A stretch of DNA of 64,000 nucleotides from Lysobacteraceae bacterium NML93-0399 (GTDB taxonomy: Bacteria > Pseudomonadota > Gammaproteobacteria > Xanthomonadales > Xanthomonadaceae), in the NCBI GenBank assembly GCA_002307375.1, contig NTJI01000001.1, positions 372,001-436,000 of the forward strand, written 5' to 3'. A program made the translations under genes and the position numbers. The notes under the pieces were generated by a model. That model worked only from the letters and a program-made list of their open reading frames with translations, had not been told where the DNA came from and did no database searches. Below, in pieces: positions 18,517-25,832 of this stretch (within the stretch, counting starts at the first letter, position 1; the number at the start of each line of letters is the position of its first letter).

Positions 18517-20862
18517 TCACTGAGCCCCTTGCGCATCCGCCCGCCGCGCCGCGTCCCACAGCCGAGGCCGGCGCGTACGCTCCTGCATGATGGCCAGCCC
18601 GCCTGCCTGGAGGCGGAAATGGCTCGCGCCACCGCCCGCGGTGCTGCCGATGGCCGTGCCGGTACGCGCCCAGCGCCGCATCACGTCGTGGTGCGGATGA
18701 CCGAAGCGATTGCCGTGACCGGCGGCCATCATGACCACTGCCGCGCCGGTGGCGCGGATGAACCGCGGGTCCGAGGACGAACGGCTGCCATGGTGTGCGG
18801 CGACCACCACGTCCGCGTCGAGCGATGCGGCGTCGCGACGCACCAGCAGCCGCTCCACCACCGCATCGATGTCGCCCGGCAGCAGGGCCGCACCGTGGGC
18901 CGTTTCGATACGCAGCACGCAGCTCGACGGGTTGCGGAATGCCGGAAAGTGCACGTCGGGATGCAGGAACCGGAATGTGACGCCATCCATCCGCCAGGCG
19001 CTTTCCGCCAGGCACGGCGCGGCGCCGGGCACGCGGTCCCACTGCGGCGCGAACACGACCGGCGCAGCGTAGCGTCGCTGCACCGCTCCGAAGCCGCCGG
19101 CGTGATCGGCGTCGCCGTGACTGACGACGACGGCATCGAGCCTGCGAACGCCCAGCGCCTGCAACGCCGGTACGACGACACGCTCACCGGCGTCATAGGC
19201 GTCCGGCACGGCAGGACCCGTGTCGTAGAGGACCGCATGCCGCGCCGTGCGGACGAGCACCGACAACCCCTGCCCGACGTCGAGCACCACGACCTCCGCT
19301 TCACCGTGACGGGGCAACTGGCGATCCGGCCACAGCAAGGGCATCCACAACAGCGTCGCCAGCCCCTTTCCCGGCACGCCCCGCGGCAGCAGCAGCCAGA
19401 ACGCGGCGACCAGTGCGAACGGCAGTGCCAGCCAATGTGATTCGGGCAACCACCACAGTGCGACAGGGCTCGACGCGAGCCAGTCGAACAGCGGCCAGCT
19501 CAGATCGAAAGTCCAGGCGGCTGCCTGCCAGGCCCAGCCCCCCGCGCCGCCGTGGACGGCTTCCAGGCCGGTGCCGACCAACGACAGCGGCACCACCACC
19601 AGACTCCACCAGGGAATCGCGACCAGATTCGCCAACGGGCCGGCCAGCGAGGCCTGCCCGAACAGGATGACCGTCAGCGGCAGCAAGCCGATCGTCGCGA
19701 CCCACTGCGACGCGAGGAGGCCGCGCAGCTTCGACCATTCGCGCGCGTCCGGCAGGCACCACACCAGCCACGCGACACCTGCGAAGCTGAGCCAGAATCC
19801 TGCAGACAGCACCGACATGGGATCGACCAGCACCACTGCGATGGCCGCATAGGCCAGCGAATCGGCGATACGCAGATGGCGTCGCGACAACCGCGCGACC
19901 ACGACCACCGCGATCATCAGCACAGTGCGCACGGTGGGCAGCTCCCAGCCCGCGACGGCGGCATAGACCGTACTCGTCGCCAGCGCCACGATGGCGGCCG
20001 CCTGCGGACGCGGCAGCCAGCGACCCAGCCACGGCAGACACCACCACAGCCCTGTCGCGACGAGCGCGAAAAAGCCGCCGACCATCCCGACATGGAAGCC
20101 GGAGATGGCGACCAGATGGGTAAGCCCGGTTGCCCGCAGCGCCTCCCAGTCGAGATCGCCGAGCCCACGCGTGTCGCCAATCGCAAGCGCGCGTACATAG
20201 CGCGAACTGTCACGCGGGACCACCGCGTCGATCCGCGTCGCGACCCGTTCGCGCCAGCGGTCGATGCCACGGCCGGCCTCGATCCGGTGGGCAGGCTCCG
20301 CGGTGCGGACATACCCGACTGCAGACACCCGCTGCGCCATCGCGCGCCGTTCGCCATCGAACCAGCCGGGATTGCGCAGACTGCGTGGCGCGCGCAGGCG
20401 CACGGTGAATGTCCAGGTGCTGCCGGCCTGCAGCGTCGCGCGACGCGGATCAGGACCCTCGCGGCGATCGTCGTACCAGGACAATCGCAGCAGGCGCCCA
20501 CGCAAGGCGTCCGGCACTGCGGCGCCGGCACCGGCGCGAAACAGGAAAGCCGTGCGTTGCCGCTCATGTATCGGCAGCCCTTCGACACGCCCCTCGACCG
20601 CGAAATCGCCCCGTTCCATGACCACCGGCAACTGCACCGACAACGCGTGGGCTGCATGCAGGCCACATAGCGCGGCGCCGAACACGAATGCGGCAATCGT
20701 GCGGATGCCATCGTCCCGGCGAACCCACACGACAAGCGCCGCAGCCAGCAGCAAACCCATCCCCCATGCCGGCGGCAATCGCGGCAGTTGCAGACACGCC
20801 AGCGCGCCGAGCACCAGCGCAGCGGCGGTCGCAATGCCGACCGCCGGAACCGGGTCGCGCAT
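18517..20862 (-). CDS. comEC: ComEC/Rec2-type DNA uptake channel
   Basis: About 781 residues. An N-terminal OB-fold-like region and two membrane segments precede the Competence domain with many helices (GLTHLVAISGFHVGM is the classic motif). The C-terminal metallo-beta-lactamase domain carries VVSHGDADHAGG and AAHHGSRSS. ComEC passes single-stranded DNA through the inner membrane during natural transformation. The ATG at 20862 overlaps the stop of the integron integrase gene (TGATG; a GTG lies one codon earlier at 20865), so comEC translation is probably coupled to intI. This neighbour is unusual for comEC. Confidence 0.93.
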   Translation of the reverse strand: MRDPVPAVGIATAAALVLGALACLQLPRLPPAWGMGLLLAAALVVWVRRDDGIRTIAAFVFGAALCGLHAAHALSVQLPVVMERGDFAVEGRVEGLPIHERQRTAFLFRAGAGAAVPDALRGRLLRLSWYDDRREGPDPRRATLQAGSTWTFTVRLRAPRSLRNPGWFDGERRAMAQRVSAVGYVRTAEPAHRIEAGRGIDRWRERVATRIDAVVPRDSSRYVRALAIGDTRGLGDLDWEALRATGLTHLVAISGFHVGMVGGFFALVATGLWWCLPWLGRWLPRPQAAAIVALATSTVYAAVAGWELPTVRTVLMIAVVVVARLSRRHLRIADSLAYAAIAVVLVDPMSVLSAGFWLSFAGVAWLVWCLPDAREWSKLRGLLASQWVATIGLLPLTVILFGQASLAGPLANLVAIPWWSLVVVPLSLVGTGLEAVHGGAGGWAWQAAAWTFDLSWPLFDWLASSPVALWWLPESHWLALPFALVAAFWLLLPRGVPGKGLATLLWMPLLWPDRQLPRHGEAEVVVLDVGQGLSVLVRTARHAVLYDTGPAVPDAYDAGERVVVPALQALGVRRLDAVVVSHGDADHAGGFGAVQRRYAAPVVFAPQWDRVPGAAPCLAESAWRMDGVTFRFLHPDVHFPAFRNPSSCVLRIETAHGAALLPGDIDAVVERLLVRRDAASLDADVVVAAHHGSRSSSDPRFIRATGAAVVMMAAGHGNRFGHPHHDVMRRWARTGTAIGSTAGGGASHFRLQAGGLAIMQERTRRPRLWDAARRADAQGAQ

Positions 20863-21869
20863 CACGCGGCCGGCAACCGATCCAGCGGGCTGCGCACGCC
20901 CTGCCCGCCGCGGCCGAGGACATGCGTGTAGATCTGCGTGGTCGACAGATCCTTGTGGCCCAGCAGCGCCTGGATGGTGCGGATGTCCTGCCCGGTTTCC
21001 AGCAGATGGGTGGCGAACGAATGGCGCAGGGTATGGCAGCTCGCCGGCTTGATCAGGCCTGCCTCAATGCGGGCCTTGCGGACCGCCCGCTGCAGTACCG
21101 CCTCGTCGAGATGATGGCGGCGGATCAGCCCGTCGCGCGGGTCGCGTGACCGCTGGCGTGCAGGAAACACGTACTCCCAGCCCGGCTCGCGCGCGGCGTT
21201 GGGATACTTGCGCGCCAACGCGTTAGGCAGCCAGACCGCCCCGTGACCTTCGGCGACATCTGCAGCATGCACCTGCAGTGCGCGCGCAATCTCGACGCGC
21301 AGCCCTTCTGACAGGCGATCGGGCAACGGCACCTGCCGGTCCTTGCCGCCCTTGCCGTCACGCACGACGATCTGGCGCTGAGCGAAGTCGACATCCTTGA
21401 CCCGAAGCCGCAAGGCTTCCAGCAGCCGCATACCTGTGCCGTACAGCAGCGCCGCCAGCAGCGCGGTGCGCCCATCCATGGCCCGCAGCAGGCGCTGCAC
21501 CTCGTCGACCGACAACACCACCGGCACCCGGCGCGGACGCTTGGCCCGCACCACACCCTCCATCCATGGCAGCTCGACGCCCAACACCTCCCGATACAGA
21601 AACAGCAGCGCCGCCAAGGCCTGATTCTGCGTACCGGCCGCCACCTTGCCCCGCACCGCCAGCGCCGTGAGAAACCCCTCGACCTCCGCGCCGCCCAGTT
21701 CGCGCGGATGACGCTTGCCATTCGCCAGAATGAAACGTCGAATCCAGCCGACATACGCCTGCTCGGTGCGCAGGCTCAAATGCCGCAGCCTGCACCGCGC
21801 GCGCACCTGATCCAGCAGTCGTGGCTTGGCAGGCGCGTCCGTTACACCCCTGTTCGTGACGTCGAACAC
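20862..21869 (-). CDS. intI: Integron integrase IntI
   Basis: A 335-residue tyrosine recombinase. The catalytic set R148 (GTGMR), H279/R282 (CHTLRH), H305 (GHKDL) and Y314 (TTQIYTH) matches IntI1 with a constant offset of two. The integron-specific insert is present (ALARKYPNAAREPGWEYVFPA, about residues 217-237), which separates it from phage and Xer recombinases. It binds attI and folded single-stranded attC and catalyses cassette capture and excision. The GTG start at 21869 has GGAGG six bases upstream. It reads away from the cassette array, as is normal. The gene looks intact. Confidence 0.96.
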   Translation of the reverse strand: MFDVTNRGVTDAPAKPRLLDQVRARCRLRHLSLRTEQAYVGWIRRFILANGKRHPRELGGAEVEGFLTALAVRGKVAAGTQNQALAALLFLYREVLGVELPWMEGVVRAKRPRRVPVVLSVDEVQRLLRAMDGRTALLAALLYGTGMRLLEALRLRVKDVDFAQRQIVVRDGKGGKDRQVPLPDRLSEGLRVEIARALQVHAADVAEGHGAVWLPNALARKYPNAAREPGWEYVFPARQRSRDPRDGLIRRHHLDEAVLQRAVRKARIEAGLIKPASCHTLRHSFATHLLETGQDIRTIQALLGHKDLSTTQIYTHVLGRGGQGVRSPLDRLPAA

Positions 21870-22036
21870 CGCGCGCCTCCATGCGCCGGATAACGCGGAC
21901 AGTGTCGGACGCTGTTAGACGGGACGAATCGGGGCAAGCCATTGATGCCAGGTCGGATTTCCCCCATGGCGCCCGTCATCCGCAGAACGCATACTCGGCG
22001 CAACGCCCCGGAAGTGGGGTCGAATAGTAGTTAGAC
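21870..22036. other. Integron attI region and probable intI and cassette promoters
   Basis: This stretch lies between the divergent integrase and the first cassette. The recombination core GTTAGAC at 22030-22036 is the attI crossover point, and the first cassette starts at 22031. A second identical GTTAGAC occurs at 21914-21920. The promoter driving the array should be here or within intI, but I cannot name boxes with confidence. I found no convincing LexA operator. Confidence 0.65.
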
Positions 22037-22047
22037 CGCTCCTGAAG

Positions 22048-22557
22048 ATGCGCGATCTCCTGTCCCAAATCGAAGCCGCTAGCGAACGTCGCCTCTACTA
22101 CGTGGCTCTCTTTTCGGCCTTAGCCGTCCCGGACATCTGCGGCGCGCTAGAGTCCGAGAATGGCCGAGCGGCCCAGACAAAGTTCACCGCCTGGTTCGAT
22201 CAGTGGGTAGCTCCAAAATACGCGTTCCACGGCGGCACTACGCTCACCGGCCAAGTCTGCTATGCGTATCGGTGCGCAGTTCTCCACCAAGCGCGATCTA
22301 CACATCCGAATATGCCGTACTCGCGCGTGCTTTTCTTGGAACCCGGTGGCCACGGCATGGTCATGCACAACAACGTGTTCAACGACGCCCTTAATCTGGA
22401 CGTCCAAATCTTCTGCGCTGACATCGTTGCGAGCTGCAGAGCTTGGCTCGCCGCAGTTGAAGGCTCGGAGCAGTACAAAACAAATTGGGCGGCAAGCATG
22501 CAGCGGCATCCGGATGGCCTTGCTCCCTACATCGTCGGCTTACCTGTCATCGGGTGA
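22048..22557 (+). CDS. Cassette 1: HEPN-like uncharacterised protein
   Basis: A 169-residue protein starting 18 bases into the first cassette. It is mostly helical and contains YAYRCAVLHQ, an R-x4-H motif (R75, H80) like the catalytic signature of HEPN ribonucleases. The surrounding pattern (VPDICGALES... KFTAWFDQWVAPKY... VLFLEPG) is one I recall from uncharacterised proteins on integron cassettes and other mobile DNA. HEPN domains often act as RNases in toxin or defence systems, but no partner antitoxin is visible here. Ribonuclease activity is an inference. Its position next to attI makes it the cassette most likely to be expressed. Confidence 0.7.
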   Translation: MRDLLSQIEAASERRLYYVALFSALAVPDICGALESENGRAAQTKFTAWFDQWVAPKYAFHGGTTLTGQVCYAYRCAVLHQARSTHPNMPYSRVLFLEPGGHGMVMHNNVFNDALNLDVQIFCADIVASCRAWLAAVEGSEQYKTNWAASMQRHPDGLAPYIVGLPVIG

Positions 22558-22560
22558 GCG

Positions 22561-22620
22561 GCCTAACCATGCATTCAAGCCGACGCCACTTCGTGGCGCG
22601 GCTTAATTCAACCGTTAGAA
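22561..22620 (+). repeat. attC site 1
   Basis: Begins GCCTAAC and ends GTTAGAA. Central arms AAGCCGACGCCAC and GTGGCGCGGCTT can pair with an unpaired base, leaving a short TTC loop. It closes cassette 1. Confidence 0.92.
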
Positions 22621-22636
22621 CGCACAGGAGAAATCC

Positions 22637-23821
22637 GTGGCAACCAAAGCGAAAAAGACGAAGACTGCAAGCCCGAAAAAGGCGCCTAAGAAGCGGGGCG
22701 CAGTTGCCGGCCGTAAGCAAGTAGCTGCTGCTGACTTACCGAAGAAGCCCATAGAAGAGTGTATCGGCGTCGCCAAGCCCATCCACGAAATGTACGCGGG
22801 CCAACCTGCAACATGGGATGAGCTTGCCACCGCCGCTGGCCTGGGTGCGCGAAGCAACAATACAAAATACACGATCTGGAGCGCGCAAGCTTACGACTTG
22901 CTTATTAAGTCGGGCGATAAGTACTCACTCTCGGAAACTGCGAGGAAGATTCTCGCCCCCAACTACCCAGAAGAAAAGACAGAAGGAATTGTCAAGGCAA
23001 TAACTGTTCCAACCGTCTTCAGCAAGTTCTATTCTGAGTACAACGGCAAACTTCTCCCGCAGGATGATTTCCTGCTCAATATTCTGGAGAACCGCTACGA
23101 TGTACCGCGTGAGCGGGCTGAAGAAGCGAAGGATGTAATTCTGGCAAATGCCAGATTTGCAGGGATTATGTCGGAGCACGGCGACGGAAAGCGTCTCATC
23201 CGGTTAGATTCCGCACCCAAGCCCTCCGCGCCCCTAGGAAGCACGTCTTTCCAAGATGCTGCTCCAGAAGATGAAGAGCCGACAGACAAGATTGGTCTCG
23301 GGAAATCCTTAGGTAGTGGAGAGGTATGTTTTTATATCACTCCAATAGGAGACGATGGGTCAGAGATCAGAAAGCACGCGGACCTTCTTCTCAAGCACCT
23401 CATCGAACCTGCCTTCAAAGAGTTCGACATCAAGGTGATTCGAGCGGACAAGATTGAGAAATCTGGCCTGATCACCCAGCAGATCTTTGAGCACCTAGCG
23501 CTTAGCAAGTACTGCGTCGCAGACTTGTCATTCGGTAATCCGAACGCGTTTTATGAGCTTGGAATACGTCACATGACAAAATTGCCAACGATACAAATTA
23601 TCCGAAGAGGCGACAAAATTCCTTTTGACGTCTCACAGGGGCGTACGATTTCCATAGACATGTCTGATATCTATACGATCATTGAGAAAGTTGAATCCGC
23701 GAGACGCGAACTTGTTGAGCACATACGTAGCTATTCAAGCGGAGACAAGAACCGCACGGACGACAACCCGGTGACGATCTATATGCCAAATCTCCAAGTC
23801 AAACTCAGTGTTACCGGCTAG
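22637..23821 (+). CDS. Cassette 2: winged-helix plus NDT/TIR-like Rossmann-fold protein (candidate defence effector)
   Basis: A 394-residue protein. Residues 1-38 are Lys/Ala-rich and probably disordered. Residues about 40-180 look like DNA-binding winged-helix segments (TWDELATAAGLG, YSLSETARKIL). Residues about 230-342 form a domain of the type CFYITPIG...RKHAD...VIRADKI...GLITQQIF...VADLSFGNPNAFYELGIRH...IPFDV, a Rossmann-like fold related to nucleoside deoxyribosyltransferase/TIR families. E307 in FYELG is the likely catalytic Glu. Relatives of this fold cleave NAD or nucleotides in anti-phage systems; here the activity is inferred only. The gene fills the largest cassette and its sequence is less GC-rich than the chromosome. 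The ATG at 22637 has AGGAG just ahead. Confidence 0.75.
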   Translation: MATKAKKTKTASPKKAPKKRGAVAGRKQVAAADLPKKPIEECIGVAKPIHEMYAGQPATWDELATAAGLGARSNNTKYTIWSAQAYDLLIKSGDKYSLSETARKILAPNYPEEKTEGIVKAITVPTVFSKFYSEYNGKLLPQDDFLLNILENRYDVPRERAEEAKDVILANARFAGIMSEHGDGKRLIRLDSAPKPSAPLGSTSFQDAAPEDEEPTDKIGLGKSLGSGEVCFYITPIGDDGSEIRKHADLLLKHLIEPAFKEFDIKVIRADKIEKSGLITQQIFEHLALSKYCVADLSFGNPNAFYELGIRHMTKLPTIQIIRRGDKIPFDVSQGRTISIDMSDIYTIIEKVESARRELVEHIRSYSSGDKNRTDDNPVTIYMPNLQVKLSVTG

Positions 23822-23825
23822 TGCG

Positions 23826-23885
23826 TTCTAACAATTCGTTCAAGCCGATGCCGCTTCGCGGCACGGCTTAACTCAGGCGTTAGAT
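23826..23885 (+). repeat. attC site 2
   Basis: Begins TTCTAAC and ends GTTAGAT. The arms are AAGCCGATGCCGC and GCGGCACGGCTT, with a one-base bulge. Closes cassette 2. Confidence 0.92.
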
Positions 23886-23983
23886 GCGCTGGCAAGATCG
23901 TCGCAGCTTGTGAGAATGGACTCGCTTATGGTCGATCAGCCGTAATGGCTAAGCACTTCCATAACTTCAGGGGGTACACCACA

Positions 23984-24202
23984 ATGCCGAACTTCATCAT
24001 CAACTCCAATGCGCAGTCCAATGGCGATCACGAGGTGCACAACACCACGACAGGCTGCTCATACATGCCCGCCGCCTCCAACCAGATTGACCTCGGCTAC
24101 CACCCAAACTGCCAAGGTGCTGTTGCAGACGCCAAGCGCCGCTGGCCAAACAACCGTATCAACGGCTGCTACTACTGCGCCAATGCTTGCCACACAAGCT
24201 AA
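23984..24202 (+). CDS. Cassette 3: small Cys-containing cassette protein
   Basis: A 72-residue protein. I chose the ATG at 23984 because AGGGGG lies nine bases ahead; an in-frame ATG at 23945 would add 13 residues. The pattern NSNAQSNGDHEVHN...GCSYMP...DLGYH..C..AV..A......NGCYYCANACHTS with conserved Cys pairs is one I recall from many integron cassettes, so it is a real gene family. The CYYC and C...C spacing suggests metal binding. Its role is unknown. The stop lies just before attC 3. Confidence 0.75.
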   Translation: MPNFIINSNAQSNGDHEVHNTTTGCSYMPAASNQIDLGYHPNCQGAVADAKRRWPNNRINGCYYCANACHTS

Positions 24203-24217
24203 AATCCTGGGCTGCGC

Positions 24218-24277
24218 ATCTAACAACTCATTCAAGCCGACGCCGCTTCGCGGCACGGCTTAACTCAAGCGTTAGGC
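24218..24277 (+). repeat. attC site 3
   Basis: Begins ATCTAAC and ends GTTAGGC. The arms are AAGCCGACGCCGC and GCGGCACGGCTT, close to sites 2 and 6. Closes cassette 3. Confidence 0.92.
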
Positions 24278-24324
24278 GGCTTGAGCGGCACCGCGGCGAC
24301 TGAGACACTCTTCCGGGAAAATCT

Positions 24325-24717
24325 TTGGGCCGCGCCGTGAGTACCGTCCCCTTCTTCATCGCCGATATCTGGCAGGGCCTGCTCAAGGGTCACGGACTGG
24401 TCAACTTGCAGGAGCACGCGTTCCGGCTTGAGATACAGGTCGTCGACTCGCTCACCGGACTCTTGAAGATTAAGCACCTGGTTCATGAGGCGCCACTGGC
24501 TGACGTCGCATCCATTTCCATGCGGTCATACTTGGGCGGGCTTTACACCGTGCTCTCCGTTCAAGGGACGCGAATGGACGTATTCGCGGGCTTCCCGCGG
24601 GCACGAGGCGGTCGCTGTCGGCTTCGCATCGCAAGGCGTGATCGGCAGAGTTGCGCTGCGCTTGTCGAGCGCTTCGCAAGCTTCAAGGCAGCGGCTCCGC
24701 AACTGGCCGCCGCCTAA
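24325..24717 (+). CDS. Cassette 4: small protein with PH-like pattern
   Basis: About 130 residues. The frame fills cassette 4 and its stop lies inside the attC site, as is common for cassette genes. The alternation in the middle (FRLEIQVVDSLTGLLKIKHLVHEAPLADVASISM) and the end (RLRIARRDRQSCAALVERF) resembles small bacterial PH-like domain proteins; this is pattern recognition only. The start is uncertain: a TTG at 24325 has GGGA six bases ahead, and a GTG at 24337 is the alternative. No signal peptide or membrane helix is present. Confidence 0.55.
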   Translation: MGRAVSTVPFFIADIWQGLLKGHGLVNLQEHAFRLEIQVVDSLTGLLKIKHLVHEAPLADVASISMRSYLGGLYTVLSVQGTRMDVFAGFPRARGGRCRLRIARRDRQSCAALVERFASFKAAAPQLAAA

Positions 24718-24771
24718 CAATTCGTCCAAGCCGACGCCACTTCGTGGCGCGGCTTAACTCAGGTGTTAGGC
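24712..24771 (+). repeat. attC site 4
   Basis: Begins GCCTAAC and ends GTTAGGC. The arms AAGCCGACGCCAC and GTGGCGCGGCTT are the same as in site 1. Closes cassette 4. Confidence 0.92.
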
Positions 24772-25162
24772 GGTGGTGGAGCAAGTGCATAGCAGTAGGC
24801 TTCGCCAGGCACCGCCGGCACGTTTGGGGTCGGCTCCGGATCGCAGTCTTCATCAGCGTCCCGTCCGGTTCGCCTCCCGCTTCGCCGCTCAGCTTCATCG
24901 CAGCGCTGCGCTCATTGCCGTTGAGCTTCGGGCGCCATGCGCTTCAGACACCGCGGGCAAGCTTCGTCCCACAGCTGTGCCGGTGTCGGCTTCTGCTGCA
25001 TTGCGCATTGGGTCCGCACAATGGCCCTCAGGCTGCACTGGCCACTCACCGCCTAACTAGGGGTTCAAGCCGACGCCGTCTCGTGACTTCTTCCAAGCTC
25101 GCATCCGCTGCTACAGTCCCACTTCGCCAGCCTGCACTGTGCGGCGCGGCTTAACTTCGGCG
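24766..25162. other. Cassette 5: no convincing gene
   Basis: A 397-base cassette bounded by attC sites 4 and 5. Open frames are present on both strands (for example 24773-25060 on the plus strand) but their translations are low-complexity, rich in Arg, Ser and Pro, and lack a start with a ribosome site. It may be a non-coding cassette carrying a promoter or RNA, or a decayed gene. Confidence 0.55.
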
Positions 25163-25168
25163 TTAGGC
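25051..25168 (+). repeat. attC site 5 (long variant)
   Basis: Begins GCCTAAC and ends GTTAGGC but is 118 bases long, about twice the others. The outer arms (AAGCCGACGCCG and CGGCGCGGCTT) are kept; the extra bases lie in the variable terminal loop. Confidence 0.85.
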
Positions 25169-25184
25169 CGCGAAAGGGAGATCG

Positions 25185-25763
25185 ATGGAGCCCACAGAAA
25201 TACTTGATGAGATCAGAGCTGAGCTCGACCTTGTCGAGAAGCAAGGACAAACGCACGTTCCGGTTGCAGGGTTGCGGCACTACTTAGCAGCTCTAGAAAC
25301 TGATGCTGGCAAATCTGCCGAGTACCGGCGCCAAGTTCACGAGGGCACGTTAGCCCATGCCACAGCTAAGAATCAGTTCAATCTCGAGATGTTTAAGTCA
25401 GTGCTTGACACTGGCAAGAGCGCCATTGACGCACTACTAATCATCAATGGTGGCGCTGTGGTCGTGCTGCTTGGAATGCTTAGCAATTTGGCAAAAGAGT
25501 CGAATGGCTATGAGCTTGCACGCTATCTTGCGCTACCGCTTCTCCAGTTTGGCCTGGGAGTGCTGTGCGCTGCAGCAACCTTCGCCCTGAGGTACTTCAG
25601 CCAAGATGCGTACTCGGCTTCTGAGGATTATGAGGATCGGTTCCACAAGCTTGGGGACAAGATCAAATATGGCGCGGTCGCAGTCGGCATCACTGGCTAT
25701 GCATTGTTCGGCCTCGGCATTGGCAATGCGTACCGCGCAGTCAACTTCGCGTTCGCGCCCTAA
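25185..25763 (+). CDS. Cassette 6: membrane protein of unknown function
   Basis: A 192-residue protein. The N-terminal 80 residues are a soluble helical region (DEIRAELDLVEKQGQ...AEYRRQVHEGTLAHATAKNQFNLEMFKSVLDTGKS). Three membrane helices follow: about 82-103, 115-137 and 160-182. There is no signal peptide and no enzyme motif. AAAGGGAG precedes the ATG at 25185. The stop lies within the start of attC 6. Soluble plus membrane-helix layouts occur in defence effectors, but nothing specific supports that here. Confidence 0.75.
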   Translation: MEPTEILDEIRAELDLVEKQGQTHVPVAGLRHYLAALETDAGKSAEYRRQVHEGTLAHATAKNQFNLEMFKSVLDTGKSAIDALLIINGGAVVVLLGMLSNLAKESNGYELARYLALPLLQFGLGVLCAAATFALRYFSQDAYSASEDYEDRFHKLGDKIKYGAVAVGITGYALFGLGIGNAYRAVNFAFAP

Positions 25764-25817
25764 CAATTCATTCAAGCCGATGCCGCTTCGCGGCACGGCT
25801 TAACTTAAGCGTTATGC
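25758..25817 (+). repeat. attC site 6
   Basis: Begins CCCTAAC and ends GTTATGC. The arms AAGCCGATGCCGC and GCGGCACGGCTT match site 2. Closes cassette 6. Confidence 0.92.
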
Positions 25818-25832
25818 CCCTACCGGAGTGTC

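Noticed and set aside
20862..21869. Prophage or genomic-island integrase
   Set aside because: The integron-specific insert and the adjacent attC array identify it as IntI; no phage genes are present.
21995..22040. Possible LexA (SOS) operator near attI, suggested by AATAGTAGTTAGAC
   Set aside because: The spacing does not fit either half of the LexA palindromes known to me for this group, and the TTAGAC part is explained by the attI core.
24651..25154. A 167-residue frame across attC 4 and cassette 5
   Set aside because: It runs through an attC site and has Arg/Ser/Pro-rich low-complexity sequence without a ribosome site.
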